Assembly (NCBI RefSeq): GCF_030063445.1 | Contig: NZ_JASITD010000026.1 | Span: 1 to 64,000, forward strand | Source of the DNA: Hymenobacter sp. H14-R3 | GTDB taxonomy: Bacteria > Bacteroidota > Bacteroidia > Cytophagales > Hymenobacteraceae | Length of the DNA: 64,000 bases | Direction: 5' to 3' | Shown: positions 15,972 through 25,253 of the stretch, one piece after another | Layout: each line of letters begins with the position of its first letter | Numbering within the stretch: the first letter of the stretch is position 1 | Position numbers and translations under genes: made by a program | The notes under the pieces: generated by a model | The model's input: only the letters and a program-made list of their open reading frames with translations | The model's database searches: none | What the model was told of the DNA's origin: nothing

Positions 15972-17540
15972 TTAGCCTTTAGCCGTCAGCGTAATATACG
16001 GAATAATGCACTCCTCCAGCGATACGCCGCCGTGCTGGAACGTGTCCTTGTAGTAGTTCACGTAGTAGTTGTAGTTGTTGGGGTAGGCGAAGAAATAGTC
16101 GCCGAGCGTGAAGACGTAGGCCGTGCTCACGTTTTCGCGGGGCAGGAAAATTGCCTCCGGCTTGCGCACCACGTAAATGTCGCGGCTCTCATCGAAGCCC
16201 AGGTTGCGGCCGTGCTTATAGCGCAGGTTGGTGTTCGTATTGCGGTCACCCACAATCTTATACGGCCGCTTTACCCGAATGGTGCCGTGGTCGGTGGTGA
16301 TGATGAGCTTGCCTTTTTTCTCCGAGATGGTTTGCAGCATTTCGTAGAGTGGCGAGTGCAGAAACCACGAGCGCGTGAGGCTGCGGTAGGCGCTTTCGTC
16401 GGCGGCCAGCTCCCGTATCATCGCCATGTCGGTGCGGGCGTGCGAGAGCATGTCCACAAAGTTATAAACGATAACGTTGAGCTTGAAATTGTTGTGCAGG
16501 TTGGCCATTTTGCCCAGCAAGTCCTTGCCAGCCTGCAAGTTGGTTATCTTGTGGTAGCTGTGCTTGGCCTTCTGGTTGTTGCGCTGGAAGTTAATTTCCA
16601 GGAACTCGGCTTCGTGCAGGTTTTTGCCTTCCTCGTCCTCATCCCACACCCACAGGTTGGGGTATTTTTTCTGGATTTCGCTGGGCATCATGCCCGCAAA
16701 AATCGAGTTGCGGGCGTAGGCTGTGGTAGTGGGCAAGATGCTGTAGTACAGCTCCTCACTATCAACGGTAAACAACTCAGCAATAATGGGTTCGAGCACC
16801 TTCCACTGGTCGTAGCGCAGGTTGTCGATGAGCACGAAGTACACGGGCGTGTCGCCGGTCTGCTTCATCAGCGGAAACACCCGGTCTTTGAAGAGCTGGT
16901 GCGACATCATGGGCGCGTCCTTGTCGCGGTTATTCACCCAGTCCTCGTAGTTCTCCATAATGAAGCGGCCAAAGTACGTGTTGGCCTCGTCCTTCTGCAT
17001 GTTGAACACCTCGGCCATGCTCTTGCCTTCGGTTTCATTGATTTCCAACTCCCAGTATACCAGCTTCTTATACACGTCCACCCACTCGGAGGGCGAGAGG
17101 CGGTCGGAGAGCTGCATGCCCAGCTGGCGGAAGTCGCGCTGGTAGCCCGAGTTGGTAGCTTCGGTTACTAAGCGCTTGTTATCCAGCACTTTCTTTACCG
17201 ATAGCAGAATCTGGTTCGGGTTGACGGGCTTGATGAGGTAATCGGCGATTTTTGCCCCAATGGCCCCTTCCATAATGTGCTCTTCCTCGCTCTTGGTAAT
17301 CATCACCACGGGCACCGTGGGGCGCACCACCTTGATTTCGGTGAGCGTTTCGAGGCCGGTGAGGCCGGGCATGTTCTCGTCGAGAAAAACCAGGTCATAC
17401 GTATTTTCCTGCACTTCTTCCAGGGCATCGGCCCCAGAGTTGACGGGCGTGACGTCGTAGCCCTTCTCCTTCAGGAAGAGGATGTGCGGCTTAAGGAGGT
17501 CAATTTCGTCGTCGGCCCAAAGAATGGAGTAGCGTTGCAT
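15972..17540 (-). CDS. porX: PorX: response regulator with PglZ domain
   Basis: 522 residues from the ATG at 17540 (MQRYSILWADDEIDLLKPH). PorX with its histidine kinase PorY controls type IX secretion genes in Bacteroidota. The receiver domain (1-120) has the acidic pair D10/D11, the phospho-acceptor D54 in VFLDENMPG and K104 in YLIKPVNP. A helical linker (125-215) leads to an alkaline-phosphatase-superfamily PglZ domain, with VLIDNLRYDQW near 260, YNFVDMLSHARTDMA near 360 and ITTDHGTIRV near 420 supplying metal-binding residues. Gliding and secretion genes are not adjacent. It is divergent from the HD phosphohydrolase gene, with a 224-base shared upstream region. Confidence 0.95.
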   Translation of the reverse strand: MQRYSILWADDEIDLLKPHILFLKEKGYDVTPVNSGADALEEVQENTYDLVFLDENMPGLTGLETLTEIKVVRPTVPVVMITKSEEEHIMEGAIGAKIADYLIKPVNPNQILLSVKKVLDNKRLVTEATNSGYQRDFRQLGMQLSDRLSPSEWVDVYKKLVYWELEINETEGKSMAEVFNMQKDEANTYFGRFIMENYEDWVNNRDKDAPMMSHQLFKDRVFPLMKQTGDTPVYFVLIDNLRYDQWKVLEPIIAELFTVDSEELYYSILPTTTAYARNSIFAGMMPSEIQKKYPNLWVWDEDEEGKNLHEAEFLEINFQRNNQKAKHSYHKITNLQAGKDLLGKMANLHNNFKLNVIVYNFVDMLSHARTDMAMIRELAADESAYRSLTRSWFLHSPLYEMLQTISEKKGKLIITTDHGTIRVKRPYKIVGDRNTNTNLRYKHGRNLGFDESRDIYVVRKPEAIFLPRENVSTAYVFTLGDYFFAYPNNYNYYVNYYKDTFQHGGVSLEECIIPYITLTAKG

Positions 17541-17764
17541 AAGCAGGGCGCGGAGGCGGGCTCCGCGCATCAGGGAAAAGTAAGCGGTAGCGGTTCTAAC
17601 GGCGGCCGGCGGCGTCCTAGTATCTACGGAGCGTGGGCGGGCCTACCGTAGCTTTACCGCAAAACCAGGGTTTGGGTTCGTCCAACGTCCGGCTTAATCG
17701 GCCAACCGGCCCCAAACACCGGCTAATGCCTCCGACCAGCCCGCTGGGCTGCGTTTTGCCTCCG

Positions 17765-18994
17765 ATGAATAAAAAGAAGATTTTCAACGACCCCGTGTAC
17801 GGGTTCGTGACCGTGCCCACCGAGTTGCTGTTCGACCTCATCGAGCACCCGTACTTTCAGCGGCTGCGGCGCATCCAGCAGCTGGGTCTCACCAACTTCG
17901 TGTATCCCGGGGCGTTGCACACGCGCTTTCACCACGCGCTGGGGGCCATGCACCTCATGCAGCTGGCCCTGCGCACGCTCAAAGACAAGGGCGTGACCAT
18001 TTCGGTGGCCGAGGGCGAGGCGGCCCAAATCGCCATTCTGCTGCACGACATCGGCCACGGCCCACTCTCGCACGCCCTCGAAACCAGCATCTTTCAGGAT
18101 GTGCCCCACGAGCAGCTGTCGCTGTTTTTGATGGAGCGGCTCGACGCGCAGTTTGGCGGCAAGCTGCGCCTGGCCATTGAGATGTTTAAGGGTAGCTACG
18201 GGCGCACCTTTTTTCACCAACTCGTTAGCTCCCAGCTGGATATGGACCGGCTCGACTACCTCAACCGCGATTCCTTCTACACCGGCGTGCAGGAGGGCCG
18301 GCCGGGGGCCGACCGCCTCATCAAGATGCTGCAAGTAGTGGACGAGCGCCTGGTGCTGGAAGAAAAAGCCGTGTACTCGGTCGAGAATTTCCTGGTGAGC
18401 CGCCGGCTCATGTACTGGCAAGTATATCTGCACAAGACCGTTACGAGCGCCGAGCAAATGGTGATTCGGGTGATGCAGCGGGCCCGCGACCTGGCCCGCG
18501 CCGGCGTGCCGGTGCCGGGCAGCAGCTGCCTCACCTACTTCCTGGGCCGCGCCGTCACGCTGGCCGAATTTCAGGAGAACGCGCACATCCTTAACCACTT
18601 CGTGCAGCTCGACGACGTGGACATTTGGGCCGCCATGAAGCTGTGGGCCAGCCACGAGGATAAAGTCCTGAGCTTCCTCTCGCAAAGCCTGCTCAACCGG
18701 CAGCTGTTCAAAATCGTCATCAGCCCCGACCCCTACGACGAAGAATTTCAGCTCGGCATTGTCGAATTGATTGCCGAGCACTTCGCCCTCCCCCCCGACG
18801 AGGCCCGCCAGCTCATGATAACCGGCCGCCTCAGCAACACCGCCTACGACCCCAGCGGCCACGAAACCATCAACATCCTCACCAAGCTCGGCAAAGTGGT
18901 GAACGTAACCGAAGCCTCGGATTTACCTAATATTCAGGCCCTTAGCCAAAAGGTGCAGAAGTATTATATCTGCTACCCAAAGGAGATTTTGTAG
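17765..18994 (+). CDS. HD-domain phosphohydrolase (dNTPase-like)
   Basis: 409 residues from the ATG at 17765 (MNKKKIFNDPVYGFVTV). Metal-dependent HD fold of the SAMHD1/dGTPase-like group: H57 in TRFHHALGAMHL, the H94-D95 pair in ILLHDIGHGPLSH, and a later QLDMDRLDYLNRDSFYTGV that supplies the distal aspartate and substrate contacts. Likely substrates are (d)NTPs; this is from family knowledge. The frame remains open upstream to 17633, but conservation begins at MNKKKIFNDP. Followed by a REP-like inverted repeat. Confidence 0.9.
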   Translation: MNKKKIFNDPVYGFVTVPTELLFDLIEHPYFQRLRRIQQLGLTNFVYPGALHTRFHHALGAMHLMQLALRTLKDKGVTISVAEGEAAQIAILLHDIGHGPLSHALETSIFQDVPHEQLSLFLMERLDAQFGGKLRLAIEMFKGSYGRTFFHQLVSSQLDMDRLDYLNRDSFYTGVQEGRPGADRLIKMLQVVDERLVLEEKAVYSVENFLVSRRLMYWQVYLHKTVTSAEQMVIRVMQRARDLARAGVPVPGSSCLTYFLGRAVTLAEFQENAHILNHFVQLDDVDIWAAMKLWASHEDKVLSFLSQSLLNRQLFKIVISPDPYDEEFQLGIVELIAEHFALPPDEARQLMITGRLSNTAYDPSGHETINILTKLGKVVNVTEASDLPNIQALSQKVQKYYICYPKEIL

Positions 18995-19006
18995 TAAAGC
19001 TCACGC

Positions 19007-19155
19007 GCACAAGCCACCTGTCATTGCGAGCGCAACGCAGTGGAGCGCGGCAATCTTTCCTTCACGCTCGGGTTAGTAATTCTAACGCCGAGGACGAACA
19101 AGGAAAGATTGCCACGCTCCACTGCGTTGCGCTCGCAATGACAGGTGGCTTGTGC
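19007..19155. repeat. REP-like inverted repeat with GTCATTGCGAGCG core
   Basis: Arms of about 56 bases at 19007-19062 and 19100-19155, almost perfect, each holding CACCTGTCATTGCGAGCGCA and GCAGTGGAGCGCGGCAATC. A single shorter copy lies between mutA and mutB (25183-25224). Elements of this CATTGCGAG...GCAATC type are dispersed in many bacterial genomes and are thought to be mobilised by RAYT-type transposases; none is visible here. Confidence 0.85.
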
Positions 19156-19212
19156 TTAATTACTAAGTACTTAGCCCAGCTTCTTAATCGGCAACGCCTG
19201 TTACGGGCGCGG

Positions 19213-19665
19213 CTAGAGGGCGACATCTAGCGCTCTAACAAGCGTTACCATTATTTTGGTCAGTGGGCCAATTGGCTGCAATCCTACCAACTCCTCCGTC
19301 GCTTCTACCTCAGCTAGAAAGGCATTCTCCGAAGCGGCAGTACCCAGGACTACCCAAGGGTATCCATAGCGCGTATAACCGTAATAAACAGGCAGTTCGG
19401 CGTAGCTCGGAGCCGTGTATAAGACCTCCCCAACGGGCAAATCCTGTAACTGCCCGACGAACTCGCAAAGCCCCCGCTCAAGCAACGGAAGCGCTTGTAA
19501 CAGCTGCGCCAATAGCCGCTGCCGGCTCGCCTGCTCCGCAGCCACTGCCGTATCCTCCTGGCTTTGTGAAACGTTGGCGTATTCCGGCTGCTCGGTTTGC
19601 AGCAGGTAGTGGCGCTCGGCAAGGCCCAGCTTGTAGATGCTGTAAATTGTCAGGCGGCGGGCCAT
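19213..19665 (-). CDS. Uncharacterised protein downstream of dnaA
   Basis: 150 residues from the ATG at 19665 (MARRLTIYSIYKLGLAERHYL), 20 bases after the dnaA stop and on the same strand, so probably co-transcribed. Helical N-terminal part with a Gln/Leu-rich amphipathic stretch (ASRQRLLAQLLQALPLLERG), then a Tyr-rich segment (YAELPVYYGYTRYGYPWVVL). No domain recognised and no signal peptide. Confidence 0.6.
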   Translation of the reverse strand: MARRLTIYSIYKLGLAERHYLLQTEQPEYANVSQSQEDTAVAAEQASRQRLLAQLLQALPLLERGLCEFVGQLQDLPVGEVLYTAPSYAELPVYYGYTRYGYPWVVLGTAASENAFLAEVEATEELVGLQPIGPLTKIMVTLVRALDVAL

Positions 19666-19684
19666 AAATAGCAGGCTCAGGGCG

Positions 19685-21214
19685 CTACTTCTGCACGAAT
19701 TTCTTGCGCAGCTCCACGATTTGCTCCTTGAATTTTTTGTCCGAATCAATTAAGTCGGACACCGTTTGCACCGAGTGGATGACGGTGGCGTGGTCGCGGC
19801 CGCCGAAGTGGTAGCCGATGGTTTTGAGCGAGTGGCTGGTGTGTTCCTTGGTGAAGTACATGGCCACCTGCCGGGCCGTAACTATTTCTTTCTTACGGGT
19901 TTTCTCCTTCAGCAAGGCCACCGGCACGCTGAAATAATCGGCCACCGTTTTCTGAATAAAATCGACGTTGACCTCGGCCTCCACTTCCTCGATGATGTGG
20001 CGCAGGGCCTGCTTGGCCATTTCGAGGTCGATATCGCGGCGCGTTAACACGCTCTGGGCCAGTAGGGTAGTGAGCACACCTTCGAGCTCGCGCACGTTGG
20101 TGGGCACCGAGTGCGCCAGGTACTCGACCACCTGCGGCGCGATTTCCATGCCGTCCTGCTGGGCCTTGTTCTGGATGATGGCGATGCGCGTTTCGAAGTC
20201 GGGGCTTTGCACATCGGCGGTGAGGCCCCACTTGAAGCGCGAGAGCAGGCGGTCTTCAAGGCCGCTGAGCTCGCGCGGGGGGCGGTCGCTGGTCATGATA
20301 ATCTGGCGCCCGCCCTGGTGCAAGTGGTTGAAGATGTGGAAGAACATCTCCTGCGTCTTGCCCTTATTGGCCAAAAACTGCACGTCGTCGAGGATGAGCA
20401 CATCCACGAGCAGGTAGAAGTTGGCGAAGTCCTGCACGGCGTTGCGTTGCAGGCTTTCGATAAATTGGTTGGTAAACTTCTCGGCCGACACGTAGAGCAC
20501 GAATTTCTCGGTATTCGTGGCCTTGATGTGGTTGCCGATGGCCTGCACGAGGTGCGTTTTGCCCAGGCCCACGCCGCCGTACACCATCAGCGGGTTGAAG
20601 GCGGTGGTGCCGGGCTTGTTGGCCACGGCGAGGCCGGCCGAGCGGGCCAGGCGGTTGCAATCGCCTTCTACGTAGTTATCAAAGGTATACGTGGTGTTGA
20701 GTTGCGACGGCACGATGTTGCGGTCCATCGTTTTGGTGGCCTCAAACGGGTTGCGGAGCGTGGTGGCCGCCACCTGCGCCGCGGTGGCCTGGTTGCCGCC
20801 GGGCACCAGGTGCCGGGCCAGCGGCGCGGCCGGCCGGCCAGGCTGCTGGCCGCCGGGGGCCGTGCCGTAGTTGGGGCCGCTGGCGGGCACCGGCGCGCTG
20901 GGCGCGGCCTTGCGGGCGGGCGGCAGGTGCATGGTTTTGGCCGAAGCCTGGGCGTTGCCCTGGTCCACTACCACGCTGTACTCTAGGCGGCCTTCGGGGC
21001 CAAGCTCCTGGTAGATAGCGCGTTTCAGCTCTTCTACGTAGTGTTCTTCGAGAAACTCGTAGAAGTACACGCTGGGCACCTGGATGGTGAGCACCTTGCC
21101 CAGCAGCTCGACCGGCGAGATAGGCTCAAACCAGGTCCGAAAGCTTTGCTCCCCCACCTCGGCGCGGATAACGCGCAGGCAATTAGCCCATAGGGTGCGG
21201 AAATCCTGCGACAT
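19685..21214 (-). CDS. dnaA: Chromosomal replication initiator DnaA
   Basis: 509 residues from the ATG at 21214 (MSQDFRTLWANCLRVIRAE). Binds DnaA boxes and opens oriC. Domain I is at 1-85, a Pro/Ala/Gly-rich domain II at about 90-165, the AAA+ domain III has Walker A GGVGLGKT at 213-220 and the LILDDVQFLANK Walker B region, and domain IV carries the GGRDHATVIHS DNA-binding signature near the end. The linker is longer and more Ala/Pro-rich than usual, as is common in high-GC genomes. I saw no cluster of TTATCCACA boxes in the flanks, so an adjacent origin is not supported. A gene of unknown function follows in the same direction. Confidence 0.97.
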   Translation of the reverse strand: MSQDFRTLWANCLRVIRAEVGEQSFRTWFEPISPVELLGKVLTIQVPSVYFYEFLEEHYVEELKRAIYQELGPEGRLEYSVVVDQGNAQASAKTMHLPPARKAAPSAPVPASGPNYGTAPGGQQPGRPAAPLARHLVPGGNQATAAQVAATTLRNPFEATKTMDRNIVPSQLNTTYTFDNYVEGDCNRLARSAGLAVANKPGTTAFNPLMVYGGVGLGKTHLVQAIGNHIKATNTEKFVLYVSAEKFTNQFIESLQRNAVQDFANFYLLVDVLILDDVQFLANKGKTQEMFFHIFNHLHQGGRQIIMTSDRPPRELSGLEDRLLSRFKWGLTADVQSPDFETRIAIIQNKAQQDGMEIAPQVVEYLAHSVPTNVRELEGVLTTLLAQSVLTRRDIDLEMAKQALRHIIEEVEAEVNVDFIQKTVADYFSVPVALLKEKTRKKEIVTARQVAMYFTKEHTSHSLKTIGYHFGGRDHATVIHSVQTVSDLIDSDKKFKEQIVELRKKFVQK

Positions 21215-21370
21215 GCGGTGAGAAAAAGGACGATTCGGACCAAGCGGCCCGGGGCGAAAAAAACCCCGCCAAGTGGGGCCGATGGGGTTACCGGCACCGC
21301 TTGGGGGGTACAAATTTGCGCATAAACCAGCAGACAAAAAAGCCGCCAAGTCCTTGCTTATATCGGCTGG

Positions 21371-22300
21371 CTAGCAGGTAGCGCTTACCGGCAGCACCAG
21401 CGCGCTGGTGGCGCGCACCGGCTGGGCCCCGCGCCGCATATCGAAGTCAATGCGGCCCAGGTTAATGCCCGACCAGCCCACCTGGTTGATGAGCGTGACG
21501 TGGCTATTGGGGCCGGTAATGGGCTCGGGCGCGGGCATAAACGTGTGAGTGTGGCCGCCCAGAATAAGGTCGATGCCGCCCACCTGGGCGGCCAGCTTGC
21601 GGTCGTCAAGCTTCTCGCTCTCATACTTGTAGCCCAGGTGCGAGAGGCAGATAACCATGTCGCAACGCTCGTTTTGGCGCAGCTGCTGCACCTGCGCCTT
21701 GGCCACGGCTACGGGGTCGAGGTACTGGGTGGTGCCGAAGTTTTTATCGGCCACGAGGCCCTGTAATTCGATGCCCAGGCCAAAAACGCCAATTCGCGCC
21801 CCGGCACGCTCAAATACTTTGTATGGGGCGAAGCGGCCGGCCAGCGGCGTGCGGCTAAAGTCGTAATTGGCCACCAAAAACGGGAAACCGGCATTCGGCA
21901 ACTGCTTTTGCAAGCCTTCGAGGCCGTTGTCGAAGTCGTGGTTGCCGAAGGTGGAGGCGTCGTACTTCATGCGGCTCATGAGCTTGTACTCCATCTCGCC
22001 GAGGAAGAAGTTGAAGTACGGTGTGCCCTGCCAGATATCGCCCGAGTCGAGCAGCAGCACATTGGGCTCCTGCTTGCGAATGCTGGCAATGAGGGCCTCG
22101 CGCCGGGCCATGCCGCCCAGCCCGGCCCACTGCGGGGCATTATCGGGGAATGGCTCGATGCGCGAGTGCATGTCGTTGGTGTGCAGGATAACGAGCCGGG
22201 CGGGGCCGCTGGCGGCGTTGGCCACGAGGCTGGGGCCCAGCAGACTAAGGCCGGCCGTGCCGAGCAGGGATTTCTGAAGAAAGTCGCGACGGGTGCTCAT
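21371..22300 (-). CDS. Exported metallophosphatase, N-terminal half of a 5'-nucleotidase
   Basis: 309 residues, ATG at 22300. The leader MSTRRDFLQKSLLGTAGLS has a twin-arginine motif (RRDF) and so is probably exported by Tat. The calcineurin-like phosphoesterase domain shows metal ligands D43 and H45 in ILHTNDMHSR, then LLLDSGDIWQGTPY, TFGNHDFDNG and ILGGHTHTFM. This is the catalytic domain of UshA/5'-nucleotidase. The substrate-recognition domain is missing from this chain but is encoded by the next upstream gene on the same strand. Confidence 0.9.
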   Translation of the reverse strand: MSTRRDFLQKSLLGTAGLSLLGPSLVANAASGPARLVILHTNDMHSRIEPFPDNAPQWAGLGGMARREALIASIRKQEPNVLLLDSGDIWQGTPYFNFFLGEMEYKLMSRMKYDASTFGNHDFDNGLEGLQKQLPNAGFPFLVANYDFSRTPLAGRFAPYKVFERAGARIGVFGLGIELQGLVADKNFGTTQYLDPVAVAKAQVQQLRQNERCDMVICLSHLGYKYESEKLDDRKLAAQVGGIDLILGGHTHTFMPAPEPITGPNSHVTLINQVGWSGINLGRIDFDMRRGAQPVRATSALVLPVSATC

Positions 22301-22451
22301 TTCAATTACAATTAGCAGTCATCTACTTGTTAACTAAATGACTGGCAGGCTGAGTGTTATATAAATAGCGAAGAGAGCATTTTATCAAAAAGCAGCAAGC
22401 TACTAGTAGCTGAACGACTGCCACTTGATAATTGCTCCCTGATGAGTGAAA

Positions 22452-23204
22452 TCACCGCACGCGGCCTTCGACCTTGGCCGTAACGGACTGGCCAGCAGCC
22501 GTGAGGGCCTTGATGTGGTCGATGATGGCGGTGCGCAGCAGCAGGCCGGTGCGGCGCGCGGGGGCCGCTTTCAGGAACTCCATGTGGTCGCCGCCGCCGG
22601 CCAGGTAGTCGGAAAGGGCGATGCTGTAGGTGCGGGTGGGGTCGAAGGGCTTGCCGCCGATGAGAATGGCCTGCGGGCGCTTGTCGGGGCCCACGGTATA
22701 CACGGCCCCCGACACGGCCATGCCCACGGGCGCGGCGTAGTCGAACAGCTGCTGCACCACCGGGCCGGGCGCATCAATCACCAGCAGCTCATTCTCGAAC
22801 GGCATGAGCTCAAACGCGTTGCCCACGGTGATGGGGCCGGCGGGCAGCGCATTGCGCATGCCGCCGTTGGTCATCACGCCCAGGTCAATCACCTGGCCTT
22901 TGAAGAATTGGCTGGCGGCGGTGCGCTGCAAGTCGGCCACGAAGTTGACGAGGGGGTTTTCGCCGGCATTTTTGCCCAGCGCCACCGGGGCCGTGCCAAT
23001 CACCACCTGCATCTGGCGCTCTACCTGGTCGTGGTAGGGCTTGATGTAGTCGGCCGCGCCAGCATCGGGGACGATTGCCTTGCCCACGGGCTGGCTGGTG
23101 GTGGCGGGCAGGTGGGCCGTGGCTTGCAGCGGGCCGCGCTGGCAGGCGGTGGTGGCCAGGGCCAGCGTGAGCAGGCCAGCGGCAAGAGGACGGGCGAAAC
23201 GCAT
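22452..23204 (-). CDS. Lipoprotein with 5'-nucleotidase C-terminal domain
   Basis: 250 residues, ATG at 23204. The leader MRFARPLAAGLLTLALATTACQ ends in a lipobox (TTAC), so it is likely a lipoprotein. The rest matches the 5_nucleotid_C domain: NFVADLQRTAASQ, VMTNGGMRNALPAGPITVG, FELMPFENELLVI, and TYSIALSDYLAGGGDHMEFL. This domain binds the nucleoside part of the substrate. It lies directly upstream of the metallophosphatase gene (151-base gap), so the two chains probably assemble into one periplasmic 5'-nucleotidase. Confidence 0.9.
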   Translation of the reverse strand: MRFARPLAAGLLTLALATTACQRGPLQATAHLPATTSQPVGKAIVPDAGAADYIKPYHDQVERQMQVVIGTAPVALGKNAGENPLVNFVADLQRTAASQFFKGQVIDLGVMTNGGMRNALPAGPITVGNAFELMPFENELLVIDAPGPVVQQLFDYAAPVGMAVSGAVYTVGPDKRPQAILIGGKPFDPTRTYSIALSDYLAGGGDHMEFLKAAPARRTGLLLRTAIIDHIKALTAAGQSVTAKVEGRVR

Positions 23205-23370
23205 CAGAATCGTGGCAGGGTAAACGAGCGGAGCCGCTCAAACCACAAAAGTAGCGGCTGCCCTCGCCAAACCGGTTTGCCGCGCCCTTCGCCCCTTCCC
23301 CAAACCGGCCAAGGCGGTATCTTTCGGGCCAGGGGCCCGGCCAGGCGGCGCGGCGCTCACCGAAAAAAGC

Positions 23371-25176
23371 ATGACTGATTCTTCCCCACCCATCATCCCA
23401 CCGGTTTCGTTTCCTGAGTTTGCACCCGTTACCACGGCGCAATGGCAGGCCCAGCTCACGCGCGAGCTCAAAGGAGCCGACCCGGCCAGCCTGCGCTGGA
23501 CCATGCCCGACGGCTTGGTGGCCGAGCCCTTTTACCACCGCGAGGCCCTCACGGCCCTGGGCGGGCCGCCCGCACCCCTGCCGCCCCGCCCCGCTGGCTG
23601 CCGCAACGTGGTGGCTCTCACCGTGCCCGCGAGCACCGACGGCCGCCTGCAAATAGAGCAAGGCGCCGACGCCCTGGCGCGCGGGGCCGAGGGCCTGCAC
23701 TTTATCCTCGCCGGCAACCCCGACCATTTTGCCGTGGCCGACCTGGCCGAGCGCCTGCCGCTGGCCACCACCTGGCTCGGCTTCACCGTGCAGCAAAACC
23801 CGGAGCCGCTGCTCGAACGCCTGCTCACGGCCAGCAGCGGCCAGCCGCTGCGTGGCCTGCTGCGTTTCCTGCCTTTTGCCGTGCCTGAGGGAGCCGAGCT
23901 ACTCCCCTACCGCGCCACGCTGCGGCGCTGCCTGGCCCTGGCCCAGGGCTGGCCCGATTTCACGGCGCTGGCCGTGAACGGCACGTATTTCGGCAACCGG
24001 GGCGCTACGCTCACGCAGCAGCTGGCCTTTAGCCTGAGCACGGCCGCCGCCATGCTGGCGCAGCTGCCCGACGAGGCCACCGGCCTCACGGTGGCCGAGG
24101 TGGCGCGCCACCTGCACCTCGATTTTGCCGTCGGCCCCAGCTACTTTCCCGAAATGGCCCGGCTACGAGCCGCCCGCCGGCTGTGGGCCACGCTGCTGCA
24201 CGCCTTTGGCCTGCCAGCGCAGGGCGCGGCCACGCTGCCCATTCACGCCACTACTTCGACCTGGACGCAGACCACCCTCGACCCGCACACCAACCTGCTG
24301 CGCCACACCACCGAAGCCATGAGCGCCGTGCTGGGCGGGGCCGATTCCATTCAGGTAGCGCCATTCGATTGCCTGTTTCAGGCCGTCAATGAGTTTAGCG
24401 CCCGGCTGGCGCGCAACCTGCCCATCATTTTGCGCGATGAGGCTCACCTCGACTGGGTGGCCGACCCGGCGGCGGGCTCCTACTTTGTGGAGACCCTGAC
24501 CGATGACCTGGCCCGCGCCGCCTGGGCTGAGTTTCAGGCCCTGGAGGCGCACGGCGGCATGCTGCACGCCCGCGCCAAGGCCCTGGAGGACGTGAGCCTG
24601 GCCGGCCTGGAAAAATTCAAGCGCGTGGCCACCGGCCAGGATGTGATAGTGGGTACCAACCGCTTCCAGAATGCGCAGGAGAAATTCGACTTCCAGCCCA
24701 AGCAGCTGCTGCGCTCGCGCGACTTCGATACCACCCGCGCCACCTACCCCAGCGAGGTGCTGCGCCTGGCCACGGCCCTGCACTTCGAGCGCCGCGCCAA
24801 CCAGGACAAGCAGGCCACGCTGGTGCTACTGGGCAACGTGCGCGTGAACGCCGAAATCGCCGAGGCCTTCTGGCACCTGCTGCACCCCAGCGAGCGCGAG
24901 GCCTCCGCCCCCCTCCCCGAGCTTGAGCCCGATACCTATTCGGTGCTCTTCTCCAAGCCCGAGGAAGCCACCCTCATGTATGCCCGCCCCGAGCAGTTCG
25001 ACCACTTGGCGCGGGTGGTGCAGCAGGTGCCGGCCGGCCACGTCTTCGATATTCCCTCGCTCATCACCGCCGACCTAGCCACGCTGCTGGAGGCGGTGCG
25101 GGTATTTGGGTTCAAGGAATTTGTGGTGGAAGGGCACCGCACGGAAGAGGTACTGGCACGCTTGCAGGGCCGGTAA
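23371..25176 (+). CDS. mutA: Methylmalonyl-CoA mutase, small subunit
   Basis: 601 residues, ATG at 23371 (MTDSSPPIIPPVSFPEFAP). Non-catalytic partner of the B12-dependent enzyme that interconverts succinyl-CoA and methylmalonyl-CoA (propionate metabolism). The TIM-barrel part (about 30-450) includes LRWTMPDGLVAEPFYHREAL, ATTSTWTQTTLDPHTNLLRH and WVADPAAGSYFVETLTDDLA. The C-terminal part is a degenerate B12-binding-like domain without DxHxxG, as expected for the small subunit. Followed 77 bases later by the large-subunit gene; a REP-like half element lies in that gap. Confidence 0.95.
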   Translation: MTDSSPPIIPPVSFPEFAPVTTAQWQAQLTRELKGADPASLRWTMPDGLVAEPFYHREALTALGGPPAPLPPRPAGCRNVVALTVPASTDGRLQIEQGADALARGAEGLHFILAGNPDHFAVADLAERLPLATTWLGFTVQQNPEPLLERLLTASSGQPLRGLLRFLPFAVPEGAELLPYRATLRRCLALAQGWPDFTALAVNGTYFGNRGATLTQQLAFSLSTAAAMLAQLPDEATGLTVAEVARHLHLDFAVGPSYFPEMARLRAARRLWATLLHAFGLPAQGAATLPIHATTSTWTQTTLDPHTNLLRHTTEAMSAVLGGADSIQVAPFDCLFQAVNEFSARLARNLPIILRDEAHLDWVADPAAGSYFVETLTDDLARAAWAEFQALEAHGGMLHARAKALEDVSLAGLEKFKRVATGQDVIVGTNRFQNAQEKFDFQPKQLLRSRDFDTTRATYPSEVLRLATALHFERRANQDKQATLVLLGNVRVNAEIAEAFWHLLHPSEREASAPLPELEPDTYSVLFSKPEEATLMYARPEQFDHLARVVQQVPAGHVFDIPSLITADLATLLEAVRVFGFKEFVVEGHRTEEVLARLQGR

Positions 25177-25182
25177 CATACG

Positions 25183-25224
25183 TTGTCATTGCGAGCGCAA
25201 CGCAGTGGAGCGCGGCAATGACAA
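25183..25224. repeat. REP-like half element inside the mutA-mutB operon
   Basis: A single copy of the GTCATTGCGAGCG...GCGGCAATGAC unit, with 10-base terminal inverted repeats (TTGTCATTGC / GCAATGACAA). It matches the inner part of each arm at 19007-19155. It separates two genes that should be co-transcribed and translated in fixed ratio. Confidence 0.8.
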
Positions 25225-25253
25225 TCGATAACTGATAATTGTTAACTGATATT

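Noticed and set aside
16032..17171. Plus-strand frame over porX
   Set aside because: Antisense shadow with Val/His-rich composition; porX motifs on the other strand are complete.
21215..21370. Possible replication origin beside dnaA
   Set aside because: No cluster of TTATCCACA-like boxes or AT-rich unwinding element was seen here or in the other dnaA flank.
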